From NCBI GenBank assembly GCA_019649035.1, contig BMAT01013356.1:495653-517381 (forward strand): a stretch of DNA of 21,729 nucleotides. Reading direction: 5' to 3'. The stretch's first letter is position 1. Each line of letters opens with the position of its first letter. The position numbers and the translations under genes are program-made. Below are positions 12,001 through 20,058 of this stretch, one piece after another. The notes beneath the pieces are model-generated. The model was not told the origin of the DNA and did not search any database. It saw only the letters and a list, made by a program, of their open reading frames with translations. The DNA is from Elysia marginata. Taxonomy: Eukaryota > Mollusca > Gastropoda > Plakobranchidae.

Positions 12001-15000
12001 CACATCGAGTAGTTGACCAATCAGAACTCAAGCCGGCATATGATGAGAGTGTGATGTACAACTCCACGTGTAGACCAGACCCGTCTTTTCCTGAAACAGA
12101 CAATGTGGCAGCTTATGTGGGCATTTTTATTATGTTTGTCATGGCTGTCTATGCAAGGTGAGCAAAACTTCAATACTTTACATATGTATTCCAGGTATGG
12201 ATTAGTAGTTTTTTGTAGTAATTTTGATGTTTTTACATTTCAGCAGATGTAAACTGAATGCATTTTCAAAAGATTTGTGTTCAATATAAACACACAACTG
12301 CTGATGGTTCATCAGAATCGAAAGTTTGATGACAAGTTTTAAGTCCTCTTGAGCCATAGAGGTGTAATGAAGATGAGCTGAATGTTGGATACATTGGATA
12401 TGACAAAGTGTAAACAAGTTGCCATGTCTTTGAAATGATGTCTAGCAACATGGACATATGAATTTTTATAAGGGGCTTCTTTTATTGAGAAAATATGGCA
12501 TTTTGTAGTCTTTGACAAATTTCTATATTCACATGTAGTTATCTGGCTTTAACCTTTTAATGCGATTCTGGGACTGTCTGTCTCCTAAACCAGTTGGTTT
12601 TGTGCAAACATGTTTATGCTAGCAGTAAAGTAAAAAGGCTTCATGCTTTTTCTCTTTATCCAAGTATGTTTGTAGAAGTTGATGTTTTTATTTATTATAT
12701 TGCTTTTTATATGCAGCCTGGTTATACCTTTGCATCAGTTTTTTTTCCTTCTTTTTTCAGCATAAGGACTTCTCACAGTGCTCACAAGTTAGGAATTAGA
12801 AAAGTAAGTTCTTTTAAAAAGTAAAACATTCCAACTATTCTGTTCGATGTCAATTCTTGAGTAAGTCAAAATTAGTTACCAAAATGCTCACTGCTTTTTT
12901 TTATTCTTAGTTATTCATAAACGTTTTAAAGTACCTCTGAAAACAGTGAAATTTACCATTTCTGTTGACTGTATAAATAACTGAGATAGCCACTTCGCTA
13001 AAGCTTCTGTTAGTCAAGCATTTGGATTATACCAAAGACATGCACTTTTTTTTTTTGCCGTTTACACAGAAGCCTACTTCAATCCATTGCCAGTTTCATA
13101 CCTTACATCTTGCAATCATTAATTATTTTTATTACTTTGTATTTGTTTCTCATTTATTTTTCAGGAAGGAAAGTCTTGTTTCTGTTGTATAATAACAAAA
13201 AGTAAGTTAGCTTTTTAGTTTTTTAGTAACTGTTATTTGCATTTAAAAGAATCTGTACAAAATAAGTTTTGCAATAAGACTCACAATGTTCTAGGTTTAA
13301 ATATGAAAGAAGAGCAATGGTTGTTATCACTTCATAATTGTAGATAAAGGCTATAGTTTTATTTAGCATATTAGGTACCTTCAGTTGAGGAAAACAACCT
13401 ACAGTTAAAAAAACAAATTGAATGTCTTGCTGTGAAAGTGTTCAGCTTAGTCTAAAAAATTCTTGAAGTTTTGGAAAAAAGAAAATGTTATCTGCATTGG
13501 CTTTAAATCCTAAACGGTACCTTTTTTTCAGTTATTTAAAGAATGAGAGATTTTGTAATATGTTTTATATATTTTCAAGATGGTTTGAAAATAAGGATGA
13601 TTTGCGCCTAATTTACTGCATTTTCTCCTGTGTTTTACATCAAATAACGTAACCTGTAGCATGCAACAACTCTGCCTATATCTTAATATTCGAGAGTGTT
13701 TATTATTCAATCCAAATATTGAGTTCACAGCAGCTTGTTGGCAGGCCTTTGTATATCCCATGAACCCAATTCAGTAGGGTCATAGTTTATGTATATGACC
13801 TTTAATATAGGGGATTTTAGTTTATTTCTTGTACTGGAACTCATTTAAAAAATAAAAACAGGAAGTTCCAGCTGAGGGGGGGGGGGTTCAGCTTTGCATC
13901 ACTGCCCAGTGTCAGCTGCTAGGCATACTACTCGATCTCTACCACAGTGTGGAAATAGATACTAGTCTAGCCTGACCCCTAAAATGGGAAAAAAACTGGT
14001 TTGAAAGCACAAAAAAGTATGTTCACGTTAGATTCAGAGCTCTATTATACAACTTTTCAGGCCCACTGCTCAACGTTTCTCTCAGTTTTTTTTTCCTAGA
14101 AAAACTTTGATTCTCCTATGACTTTTGCAGCTGTAGGAACTGTTTCATCTTTTGACAGAACATTATTTTTTTAACATAACGTTTTTGTTAAGAATGAGAT
14201 TGAAAACAACGAGATCTAGTATAATAACTAGTATAACAAAAAAAAACGTAGGCCTATTGGATTTTCAGCCTACCTCTGAGGGCTCAGCTGAGTAGAGCAA
14301 TAAATGTGTTTTGTAATTGCTGGATTTTCATCGGCTAGAAATGCAGGTGTTGGTTCTGGCAAGTGGCAAGTCCGTTGCACCTAAGTTGCATCCCTCTTTC
14401 ACTAAAATCCCCTATAGCAAGGTCAATACATGCATCTGTAACCAAAATGTATGTTCATTCAATTACTACAAACTGCTTGTTTATCTCATAGTCATTATAA
14501 ACCTGCTTCAAAGTTTTTATGAAGATAAATGTTAAGTTTGTTCTTCTTGTAAAATGCCCCTAATCTTGTCACAGAGAAAATTTGTAAACTTAGCTGAAAC
14601 TGGAGAGACAGTGTTTGTTCAATCAACCAATTTTATACCTTTGTCACGATTAAGGAAATATTGAGCTGATTTTTTTTTTTTTTGTTTGTTTGTTTACACA
14701 GGAGATAATCCCTCAGATCATGGTGGCCAGAGAGTAATCCAAAATGAAGCACAAGAAGTTGTTTACTCATATGCTTTCTTTCACTTTGTGTTTTGTCTGG
14801 CCGCATTGTATATCGTAATGCAGCTAACAAGCTGGTACAAGTAAGTCTCAGATTTTATCATTTTTTTACATTGAATAGAGAATATTTTTAGATAAAGGAA
14901 TTTTTTTTTTAATGTATTGTGAAATATGTGAAAAGAGATGACCTAAATTTTGAAATTAAGCAATGGGGTGGCTATTATCATTACTATTTTGAGATAGCTG

Positions 15001-16246
15001 ATAAATGAGAATAGCTGTGTGACATGTTTTCATTTTATCTATCGAATTATTAGATGCAATACTAGTTGTATTTCCATTTTCAAGAAAACTAGTTTTAAGA
15101 ATTGAAGATTGTGAAGATAAATTATTTGTAATGAATATGCAAGTTCTGTAAATGTAATGTAAATGTTAATGTTACTTAAATCAATTCTACTTGCATCCTC
15201 TACATATCATCTGACTTAGAGTTATTTATTTTTTATCGAAATTCTAAAAACCAAATTAAGTTGTTACCTTTAGACAACTGTGTATCAGATCCATGAAATA
15301 ATTTATGCTGATAATCAAATGAAGAATTTTGACATTTTTATCAAGGCTCAAAAGGATAATATTTGATTTTTTAAAAGTTTATTTTTGCTTAAGCATTAAA
15401 TGCATTGTGTATGTTATTTTGAACAAATCAAAGAATAATTGAAGTAAGATCTGGAAATGCAGAGATTAGCTAGAGGATTAGTTGATATTACACAGGGATA
15501 TCTTTGTTTTATAAGGTGAGTGTCACAGGCTCCATAATCTATTTTTAATATAATAAAGATATTGCAACATTTGTTTTATTGGTAAAGTGCTTTGAAAGAA
15601 ACTTTGAATGGTGTATGTATCTCTGAATGACAAACTTCTTCAACTAGACTTATTTTGTGGAAAGTCTATAAAAAATCATGGGACTTCTGTAAAAAAATCA
15701 TTTACCTGAAAAAGGTAGCTTAACCTGCAGCTGTCCTCAAATAAATCCAGGTTTAAGTAATGATTAATCAATTTTTAAAAAATTCATCTTTTTCATAGAG
15801 AACTACAATAACTGTTCATTGGATGCTGAAAAACTTCAAAAATTTATATCTCAAGCCAAGTTTCACATTTGAGCCATTTTAAGAAAATTGGCACAAACAA
15901 TTTCCACAAAGACAATTGGTGTGTAAATTGAGGTAGGAGTTGAATCTGTCTTAGTCAAGGACAATGTGCTTCCCTTTACATAAGGATGATCATTACTGTA
16001 TGTATTTTAAAGGGCTTAATCTCCTTCTTGATAGTTTTTATTGACTGCATAATTATGTCATGTTTTATTTTACCCAGTCCATGGATTGCAGACCTGTCAA
16101 CATTTGGTTTGAATTGGGCAGCTGTGTGGGTAAAAATGGCATCAAGCTGGGTCTGTGTTGCAACCTACATCTACTCACTCTATATACCAAGGGTTCGTGA
16201 ATATTTCCTCTGTCTTATAGATTCTATAGAGATGCATAAGAAATAG
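2991..16246 (+). CDS. SERINC: Serine incorporator (SERINC family), 13 coding exons, 492 aa short form
   Basis: Coding exons: 2991-3011, 5466-5633, 5915-6093, 6776-6852, 7236-7329, 8278-8321, 8600-8770, 9211-9306, 11917-12157, 12761-12803, 13165-13201, 14702-14840 and 16078-16246. All introns are GT-AG and all phases agree, giving 492 residues, normal for SERINCs. Ten hydrophobic segments lie near residues 38-58, 86-110, 124-143, 150-172, 196-218, 227-247, 256-275, 346-363, 410-436 and 449-474. Family hallmarks include the Cys-rich [14 protein letters not shown] start, GYRAVYRV, a conserved NG-x-W entry to TM3, [34 protein letters not shown] and W[11 protein letters not shown]. The start MGCCTSQ-IACC resembles the SERINC5 pattern. 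SERINCs are multipass membrane proteins linked to serine-lipid incorporation and lipid scrambling; vertebrate SERINC3/5 reduce retroviral infectivity. Whether this one acts so is unknown. A longer C-terminus through the exon at 16825 is possible. Confidence 0.9.
3012..5465 (+). other. SERINC intron 1
   Basis: Begins GTAGGC and ends TTCTCCAG. It holds the LINE remnant at 3661-4645. The flanks 3012-3660 and 4650-5465 show no coding region I can support; the left flank has several CTAGATCT-like words. Confidence 0.65.
3661..4645 (+). pseudogene. Decayed CR1/L2-like LINE reverse transcriptase, 3' part
   Basis: Translated pieces on the plus strand fall in RT order. At 3696-3737 is [18 protein letters not shown], the RT GVPQGS-x-LGPLLF block. 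Near 3800 a damaged YADDT catalytic block appears as DADSTEI. Near 3885-3960 is an [12 protein letters not shown]-like thumb stretch. Near 4031-4105 is [11 protein letters not shown]…[12 protein letters not shown]. The C-terminal [20 protein letters not shown] block (4495-4556) ends in an LKSYMF-like segment. Frameshifts, stops and an internal deletion make it inactive. The C-terminal block is characteristic of the CR1/L2 group. Confidence 0.8.
5466..5633 (+). CDS. SERINC: SERINC exon 2 (cysteine-rich N-terminus and TM1)
   Basis: Acceptor TTCTCCAG and donor ACT|GTAAGT, phase 0 at both ends, 56 codons. It encodes [14 protein letters not shown], the family's N-terminal cysteine cluster, then TM1 (about residues 38-58) ending [13 protein letters not shown]. 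Confidence 0.9.
5915..6093 (+). CDS. SERINC: SERINC exon 3 (loop 1 and TM2)
   Basis: Acceptor TACTTTCAG, donor GG|GTAAAA, leaving phase 2. It encodes a loop with two cysteines (FCVD…YCTR), the conserved GYRAVYRV entry to TM2, and a short loop ending W-R-A-S-I-Q-N-G, where relatives have RAHIHNG. Confidence 0.92.
6094..6775 (+). other. SERINC intron 3
   Basis: AT-rich intron, GTAAAA to TTGCCAG. No gene, RNA or recognisable element seen. Confidence 0.8.
6776..6852 (+). CDS. SERINC: SERINC exon 4 (TM3)
   Basis: Acceptor TTTTTGCCAG, donor GGT|GTAAGT, 77 nt, phases 2 to 1. It encodes [22 protein letters not shown]3 of the family (NGFWFFK… in relatives). Confidence 0.88.
6853..7235 (+). other. 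SERINC intron 4
   Basis: GTAAGT to TTTTGCAG. Contains a weak antisense tRNA-SINE-like piece near 6930-7010; otherwise nothing supported. Confidence 0.75.
6930..7010 (-). repeat. Possible degenerate tRNA-derived SINE fragment
   Basis: On the minus strand, TTGTTGGCTGATAAGCTACC is followed by ATGATCAAAACCCAGC. This loosely resembles a D-arm/A-box and a B-box (GTTCGAATCCC) at tRNA-like spacing. It has no cloverleaf that could function. Weak. Confidence 0.25.
7236..7329 (+). CDS. SERINC: SERINC exon 5 (TM4)
   Basis: Acceptor TTTTTTGCAG, donor TG|GTAAGC, phases 1 to 2. It encodes [12 protein letters not shown]…[12 protein letters not shown], the conserved TM4 block; the D-F-x-H-x-W-N motif is family-typical. 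Confidence 0.92.
7330..8277 (+). other. SERINC intron 5
   Basis: GTAAGC to TTTAACAG. Contains CTAGATCTAGATCTAG-like words at 7673-7727 and a 37-bp tandem duplication at 8161-8234. No coding sequence seen. Confidence 0.75.
8161..8234 (+). repeat. 37-bp tandem duplication
   Basis: TTGCAAGAGAAATGTATG occurs at 8161 and again at 8198; the following A/T-rich 19 bases also match with a few changes, so two units of 37 bp lie head to tail. Intronic, with no coding effect. Confidence 0.8.
8278..8321 (+). CDS. SERINC: SERINC exon 6 (short basic loop)
   Basis: A 44-nt micro-exon, acceptor CTTTAACAG, donor CG|GTAAGT, phases 2 to 1. It encodes [14 protein letters not shown], the basic loop between TM4 and TM5. 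The unbroken phase with both neighbours supports it despite its size. Confidence 0.8.
8600..8770 (+). CDS. SERINC: SERINC exon 7 (TM5 and TM6)
   Basis: Acceptor TATCTCCTCAG, donor AAAC|GTAGGT, phases 1 to 1. It encodes TM5 (residues about 196-218), a short loop with GDCTTN, and TM6 with [17 protein letters not shown], as in GVN-GLC-LL of relatives. Confidence 0.92.
8771..9210 (+). other. SERINC intron 7
   Basis: GTAGGT to AATCACAG, 440 bp. Nothing beyond intron sequence seen. Confidence 0.8.
9211..9306 (+). CDS. SERINC: SERINC exon 8 (TM7)
   Basis: Acceptor GAATCACAG, donor AAAG|GTAATG, phases 1 to 1. It encodes [31 protein letters not shown], equivalent to the family's P-x-SGLLQ…YLTWSA-x-x-x-EP block. 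Confidence 0.93.
9367..9642 (+). pseudogene. Retrotransposon ORF C-terminal fragment
   Basis: About 90 codons ending in TGA. The pattern [20 protein letters not shown], then [10 protein letters not shown] and [14 protein letters not shown] resembles the region after the RT in many animal retroelement ORFs (x-x-L-x-x-E…G-x-x-x-P-x-EVG-x-x-GF…AIK-x-x-x-EAAE). Nothing upstream connects to an RT, and it lies inside a SERINC intron, so I call it a fragment. The family within retroelements is uncertain. Confidence 0.45.
9700..9765 (+). repeat. tRNA-derived SINE head
   Basis: TGGCTGAAGTGG (A-box-like, 9702-9713) and AGTTCAAATCC (B-box-like, 9744-9754) sit about 30 bp apart, with a damaged anticodon-arm-like segment between them. 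Both are RNA polymerase III internal promoter elements. The arms no longer pair well, so it is a SINE relic rather than a tRNA gene. The body probably continues toward 9830. Confidence 0.45.
10067..10416. mobile_element. pogo/Tigger-type MITE with 13-bp terminal inverted repeats
   Basis: CAGTGGAAACCTC at 10067-10079 is the exact reverse complement of GAGGTTTCCACTG at 10404-10416. CAGT-x-GAACCTC ends are typical of pogo/Tigger elements of the Tc1/mariner group. The left flank is TA; the right flank is CA, one change from the TA duplication those elements make. The 350-bp interior has no transposase, so it is a non-autonomous copy. Confidence 0.75.
10718..10868 (-). pseudogene. Decayed pogo/Tigger-like transposase C-terminal piece
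   Basis: Minus-strand translation ending at TAG (10718-10720) reads [20 protein letters not shown], then [20 protein letters not shown] and LDDNSLN. It resembles the end of the DDE domain in TIGD/JRK-type transposases, where a T-x-x-x-CF-x-x-AG[FI] motif follows a W/A-rich helix and an acidic tail comes after. The frame breaks at a stop upstream. It lies outside the MITE inverted repeats, so it is a separate insertion. Confidence 0.45.
11917..12157 (+). CDS. SERINC: SERINC exon 9 (enlarged loop and TM8)
   Basis: Acceptor CTTTTTTTCAG, donor AG|GTGAGC, phases 1 to 2, 241 nt. It encodes a long polar loop (residues about 284-345), then TM8. The end of the loop, [11 protein letters not shown], lines up with the glycosylation-site region before the C-x-PD motif in vertebrate SERINC5, with sequon N332-S-T. 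The stretch before it ([10 protein letters not shown] to DESVM) is longer than in the vertebrate proteins I can compare. Confidence 0.88.
12158..12760 (+). other. SERINC intron 9
   Basis: GTGAGC to CTTTTTTCAG, 603 bp. No gene or repeat recognised. Confidence 0.8.
12761..12803 (+). CDS. SERINC: SERINC exon 10 (SIRTS block)
   Basis: A 43-nt exon, acceptor CTTTTTTCAG, donor AAA|GTAAGT, phases 2 to 0. The split codon gives Ser, making [15 protein letters not shown], the conserved SIRTS after TM8. Its phase-0 donor is also compatible with the exon at 16825. Confidence 0.85.
12804..13164 (+). other. SERINC intron 10
   Basis: GTAAGT to TATTTTTCAG, 361 bp, T-rich. Nothing further supported. Confidence 0.75.
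13165..13201 (+). CDS. SERINC: SERINC exon 11 (cysteine micro-exon)
   Basis: A 37-nt exon, acceptor TTATTTTTCAG, donor AAAAA|GTAAGT, phases 0 to 1. It encodes [12 protein letters not shown], matching the CCFCF-like cysteine patch in the cytoplasmic loop of SERINC5-type proteins; the cysteines are candidate acylation sites. Confidence 0.78.
13202..14701 (+). other. SERINC intron 11
   Basis: GTAAGT to TTTACACAG, 1.5 kb. Contains a run of 11 G at 13876-13886 followed by a patch of mixed composition to about 13980, perhaps an old short repeat. No coding sequence supported. Confidence 0.75.
13876..13886 (+). repeat. Poly-G run (11 G)
   Basis: Eleven consecutive G bases in an AT-rich intron. The length may be inexact, since such runs are error-prone in sequencing. 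Confidence 0.85.
14702..14840 (+). CDS. SERINC: SERINC exon 12 (TM9)
   Basis: Acceptor TTTACACAG, donor ACAA|GTAAGT, phases 1 to 2. A polar loop is followed by [20 protein letters not shown] and QLTSWY, the family's most recognisable late block (YSYxxFHFxxxLAxLYxMxxLTNWY). Confidence 0.94.
14841..16077 (+). other. SERINC intron 12
   Basis: GTAAGT to TTTTACCCAG, 1.24 kb, very AT-rich. No gene or element recognised. Confidence 0.8.
16078..16246 (+). CDS. SERINC: SERINC exon 13 (TM10 and short C-terminus)
   Basis: Acceptor TTTTACCCAG, phase 2 in. It encodes [25 protein letters not shown], then TM10 and [20 protein letters not shown] with a TAG stop at 16244-16246. VREYF stands where relatives end TREF or NRDF, supporting a genuine C-terminus. 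A weak phase-0 donor (AGG|GTTCGT after 16192) would instead allow splicing to 16825. Confidence 0.88.
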
Positions 16247-16455
16247 AATAATCCTGTTAAGTGTTTTAAACATGTAATATCTGTAAATATATTCAAAGAT
16301 AAATAAGCAAAGTAGACCCCTTGCTTTACCAGAGGGTCGCGGAATAGGATCTTCTTATCGTCTAGTAAACTACAACTTTTTTTATTCAGTGCTGTCTACA
16401 TTTTTATCTTTGCTTTTTATGGAGTTGCAAATAAACATTTGATTTAACATAAAAT
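16247..16455 (+). terminator. SERINC: SERINC short-form 3' UTR with polyadenylation signal
   Basis: After the TAG there is AT-rich sequence with a canonical AATAAA at 16430-16435 in GTTGCAAATAAACATTTG. This would end the short transcript near 16450-16460. The exact cleavage site is not visible. Confidence 0.55.
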
Positions 16456-16824
16456 CAAATATTATATATTAACAATGATATTATAGCAAATTGCCTTGAT
16501 AATGGACTATCTGAACACCCATAACAATGTATAAAGATAAAGAAATTAATACTTAGAGAAATGAATAAACATAGTGGTTTGAAAACAGATTGTCTCAATT
16601 TTTGTTGTTGGCGTTGATTTTGGCAATAGTACTAGTAGTGCTAGACAGACTTTTTTTTTTTTTTATTGTTGTTTAAATAAAAGATTAATCTTTTTATTGT
16701 TGAAATTGAATGAAAAATTAAGCCTTAAATGGTCTCTTGAAATATTGAGTGTGAGGCTGGAAGTATGCTTTTTGCTTGGGTTTTTTTTTGTCTAATTCTA
16801 TATAATATTATTTTTATGTTTCAG
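16456..16824 (+). other. Sequence between short-form 3' end and tail exon
   Basis: AT-rich, with a T run near 16650, ending in a polypyrimidine tract and TTTCAG. It behaves like the 3' part of an intron leading to 16825. No extra exon found. Confidence 0.55.
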
Positions 16825-17592
16825 TTTTGCTTTGGCAGAAATTTGGCTTTTCCTTACAAAATTAAGGAAGAGGAAATCGAAGTTGGAGATGATGTTGATG
16901 GGAGCCTTGATGAGGCAGAACTTCAGATGATAGAGGAGTCAGCTGAACCAGGACCAAGTCAACGGAGGGTCAGATCCATGTCCGAGCAGTCACTGAGATC
17001 GGAATCTCGCACTCCAACTAGATATCTGAGTGGAGGTAGTCCGAATCTTGTAAACAGCGAATCAAGAGAGAATATTTCCCTCAAAGATTTCAAGGGCTCG
17101 AAAGAAAGCATAACAGCTTTGAAAAAAGGATCAAAGGAAAACATCTCCCTAAGTAAATTCAAAGGCTCAAAAGAGAGCGTCTCTCGTGCTGGCTTCCAAA
17201 AGGGCTCAAAAGAGAATTTGGCTCGACTGGCAATGCTCCAGGGATCCAGAGAAAATTTGAACAGGATGAAAGCTCTGTCTCAGGAAAACATTAGAAAGTC
17301 TAAGGCTGGATCTCAAGAGAGACTGAGAATTGAGCGCAGCTGCTCAAGAGAGCAGATGCAACCACTGTCCCCAATATCCCCAAGCAAAGACGATGCTCCT
17401 GTACGGATATCTGGTGGAGCCAAACAGATCATACAGAATAAGAAGCAACTGGCAAGCAAAGCCGGAGGGGGGTCCCGGGAACAGTTGAATGCAAGAGCCA
17501 GGTCAAGGTCTGAATCACAGACTTCCCTGCCTGGGGCTTCTAATAGGCCTAAATCCCCTGAGAAAAGACCAAACAGTCATACGCCTGTCTGA
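16825..17592 (+). CDS. Terminal coding exon: 255-aa tail with repeated GS[K/R]E[N/S] units
   Basis: Good acceptor (polypyrimidine run, TTATGTTTCAG) followed by 255 phase-0 codons and TGA. Composition is clearly richer in G+C than the flanks and the frame is clean, so it is coding. Residues 1-12 (FCFGRNLAFPYK) could replace the SERINC end, P-L-C-C-x-T-R-E-F in relatives. Residues 13-40 are acidic. Residues 79-178 hold nine units with core [G/S]S[K/R/Q]E[N/S/R][I/L/V] every 11-13 residues, plus one more at 216-221. SP and TP sites and a terminal T-P-V (class I PDZ-like) follow. It fits an alternative SERINC C-terminus (730 aa total) or the last exon of an unrecognised gene. An ORF ATG at 16765 exists, but its first 20 residues come from intron-like T-rich sequence. 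Confidence 0.6.
   Translation, partial: FCFGRNLAFPYKIKEEEIEVGDDVDGSLDEAELQMIEESAEPGPSQRRVRSMSEQSLRSESRTPTRYLSGGSPNLVNSESRENISLKDFKGSKESITALKKGSKENISLSKFKGSKESVSRAGFQKGSKENLARLAMLQGSRENLNRMKALSQENIRKSKAGSQERLRIERSCSREQMQPLSPISPSKDDAPVRISGGAKQIIQNKKQLASKAGGGSREQLNARARSRSESQTSLPGASNRPKSPEKRPNSHTPV
17059..17358 (+). repeat. In-frame degenerate repeats coding GSKEN-type units
   Basis: Nine adjacent units of 11-13 codons, starting at tail residues 79, 91, 102, 114, 127, 140, 151, 162 and 173. Cores run SRENI, SKESI, SKENI, SKESV, SKENL, SRENL, SQENI, SQERL, SREQM. Spacing varies, and codons differ between units, so the array is old or kept by selection on the protein. Confidence 0.75.
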
Positions 17593-18100
17593 GGTATGAA
17601 AGTCTGGATGTTTGGGGTTTTTTTTTACCTGAGTTTGCAAAAGATCAAAGCCATTACTTATAACAGTATTATTTAAAAATGGGGCATTTGTGTGACTGTT
17701 GAGACTGATGAGTTTGCTTTTAATTTGTAACTACCTTATATATTGATTTGTTTTTTGTTGTCTTTTTTTTATAATGAAATGTATCTGTTTATTTTTATTG
17801 CTGTAAACTTATGTAAACAAAACAATTGAGCCTGTAAAGGATGATTAAGAATCTTAACTCTTGAATTTAAGTATACTGTAGGTGTTTTAGAGGTTTGCTT
17901 GATATTCATTTAAGGCTATATAACCAAGCCAAATTAGTTTTAAGTTGCAAAATCTTAGCATCAAGCATTTTATTTAGGTTTAAAGACAACAGTAAAAAAA
18001 AGTATAGAATAAATTTAATTTCTGAGGGAATCTTAAATACATTCAAATAGCTCTGTTTTTAGACACAGTTGCACAAATAAATTAAGTTCTCGAATGATAT
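17593..18100 (+). terminator. 3' UTR of the tail exon with polyadenylation signals
   Basis: AT-rich sequence after the TGA with AATAAA at 18008-18013 and 18076-18081. Either may end the long transcript; another AATAAA at 19704-19709 would give a much longer 3' UTR. Confidence 0.4.
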
Positions 18101-20058
18101 TTATAAACTTGTCTAGTAAAGCTGTATCTGTAAAGTCTAACTTAGAAGGGGTTTATTTCTACTTTTATTGAGCTGTGTGTTCTTCAATGTTGAAGATAAA
18201 TAATGAATTTCATTTACATAGTAAGTTAAGTATTAACGCCTAAAGGCCAGGGTCGAGGCCTACCATTTTTCAGCAAGACTGAGGTCGATGCCTAGAGTTG
18301 TTCCCCCAGGGCTGGAGTCATCTTTGAGCTTTCAGTTTCAAAGAGAAAATGTATACAAATAATCAATTTAAACTGAGTACAGTGTGTTTTCAGGTATTAA
18401 ATTGCACATTTTTTATGGGGTTGAGCAAATTTTGAAGTTTTGAAAAATCGGAAATGTGATTAAAAGTGGAATAATATAGTAGAGATATCACCTCCTTCTT
18501 GCATCTCAGATTAGTCAGGAAGTATAAACCAAAGGTTTAGCAGCAAAAATCCAATGCTGAGTTTGAACTAGTAGCTAGATCTAGATCTACTCCTCGATGT
18601 TGAGTCCTGAACACTGGATAAATTACTGGAATATTGATTGTTATCAAAGTCATTTAGCTCAGAACGAAATCCTATATCCACAAAAAAATTTGTTGACTGG
18701 CCACTTTAGCCGATAAATAAGCTTTATTTTTACATTTTTTGGCTGGTCCAACACAACATGCTTGTTCGTACTGAAAGGAAACTACTTTTGATTTGACTAG
18801 ACAGGAAAGAAAAAACTCGGTTAAGATTTTAATGAAAAAAAAAGATAAGACAAATGGAGTGGACCTCTCTTGTGGATACCCGTTGTTTGTCCTTCATGTT
18901 CAGGAATCCCCTGCAAGTACATCCATCGCTGGTTATTTAAGTTTGGAATTCAGCATGAGTATACTCATCACTGGTTCAGTATGTGTCGATGTTAAATCTG
19001 CTGTAACTTCAGAGCGAGTTTGAGATTTTTAAGCTTAGATATTACTTGTTATATTTTAGTTAAGTTTAAGCATTGTTATTTTTTGTCATTGCCTATCAAA
19101 GGAAAGGTTTTATATTATTTTATTCATAAATGAAACATGACCAATCAGAGGTTTAATTTTTTGTTTTGTATCTATGACTTTTCATTTCATTGTGCCATTA
19201 ACATGCCTTCTCTCTTTTTCTTAAGTATATAAAAAAGAACAAGGCATGTTTTTTTTATTTTATTTGTTTTTATTTTTAAGAAATGAGAGAAAGAAAAAAA
19301 AATTCAACTGTATTTAAAATCAAATTTCTCATTTTGTGTCATATTGTGTTTGCCAAAGTAATATTTTAATTTGATGCATTTGCCTGTAGATTGTACCAAT
19401 AGATCTCTTAACAACTATTCCAGTTGAAGATTTGTATTTTCTTTTATGTCAGACTTTTACAAAAATATCCTATTCTACGAGACTAAATACAAGATATATG
19501 CCGCATTGATTGCTCAAATGGCAAGTGTACTTCTTTTTAAGTGACCTTAATTGTTTTGTTGGTTTTTATTTATTTTTTTTTTTTTTGGCAATTGGAAACC
19601 GTTATGTTCTATATTTTTATAAGAAAGGGGGAATCAGGTAAAAGGCTTCATAATGAAAGTTTTTAATTCATTAATTCATTTGTAGGAAAGTCAATATTTT
19701 ACCAATAAAGTGAATATGTAATTTGCCATAAATTTGTGTCCCAAAAATTATTCCATTTTTAATAGCAAAAGATTTTTTAAGAAAAAATGTTGATTCTAGT
19801 TTTGTATGACTATTATATTATTTTCTTTTATACAAGTAATACTAAATTTACGGTCAATATCTAAATAACTACAACACAGTTGTTAATGTTCAAGGCATTT
19901 AAAATATATGTGATGTTTTTTAGAAATACTGCAGGAAAGATATACTTAAGAGGAAGTATTTAATGTTTGCTTGTGCTTTTGCAGATATTTATACGTACAT
20001 GTATTTTTAAGAATGCAGGTCATGTAGATGTTTAATAGAGGCTATCACATTGACTTAA
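18101..20058. other. Long 3' UTR or intergenic DNA
   Basis: Very AT-rich, with no protein I recognise. At 18240-18320 two imperfect copies of GGTCGA[G/T]GCCTA lie about 40 bp apart in a G+C-richer patch, perhaps a short repeat relic. CTAGATCTAGATCTAC occurs near 18575-18591. Confidence 0.6.

Noticed and set aside
16765-16824. ATG-initiated hydrophobic start for the tail ORF (MLFAWVFFCL…), as a signal anchor
   Set aside because: The sequence is T-rich with a polypyrimidine tract and TTTCAG acceptor; T-rich introns translate into Phe/Leu/Ile by chance.
18793-19023. 76-codon plus-strand ORF downstream of the tail exon
   Set aside because: Unremarkable composition, no motif, no splice or start context that stands out.
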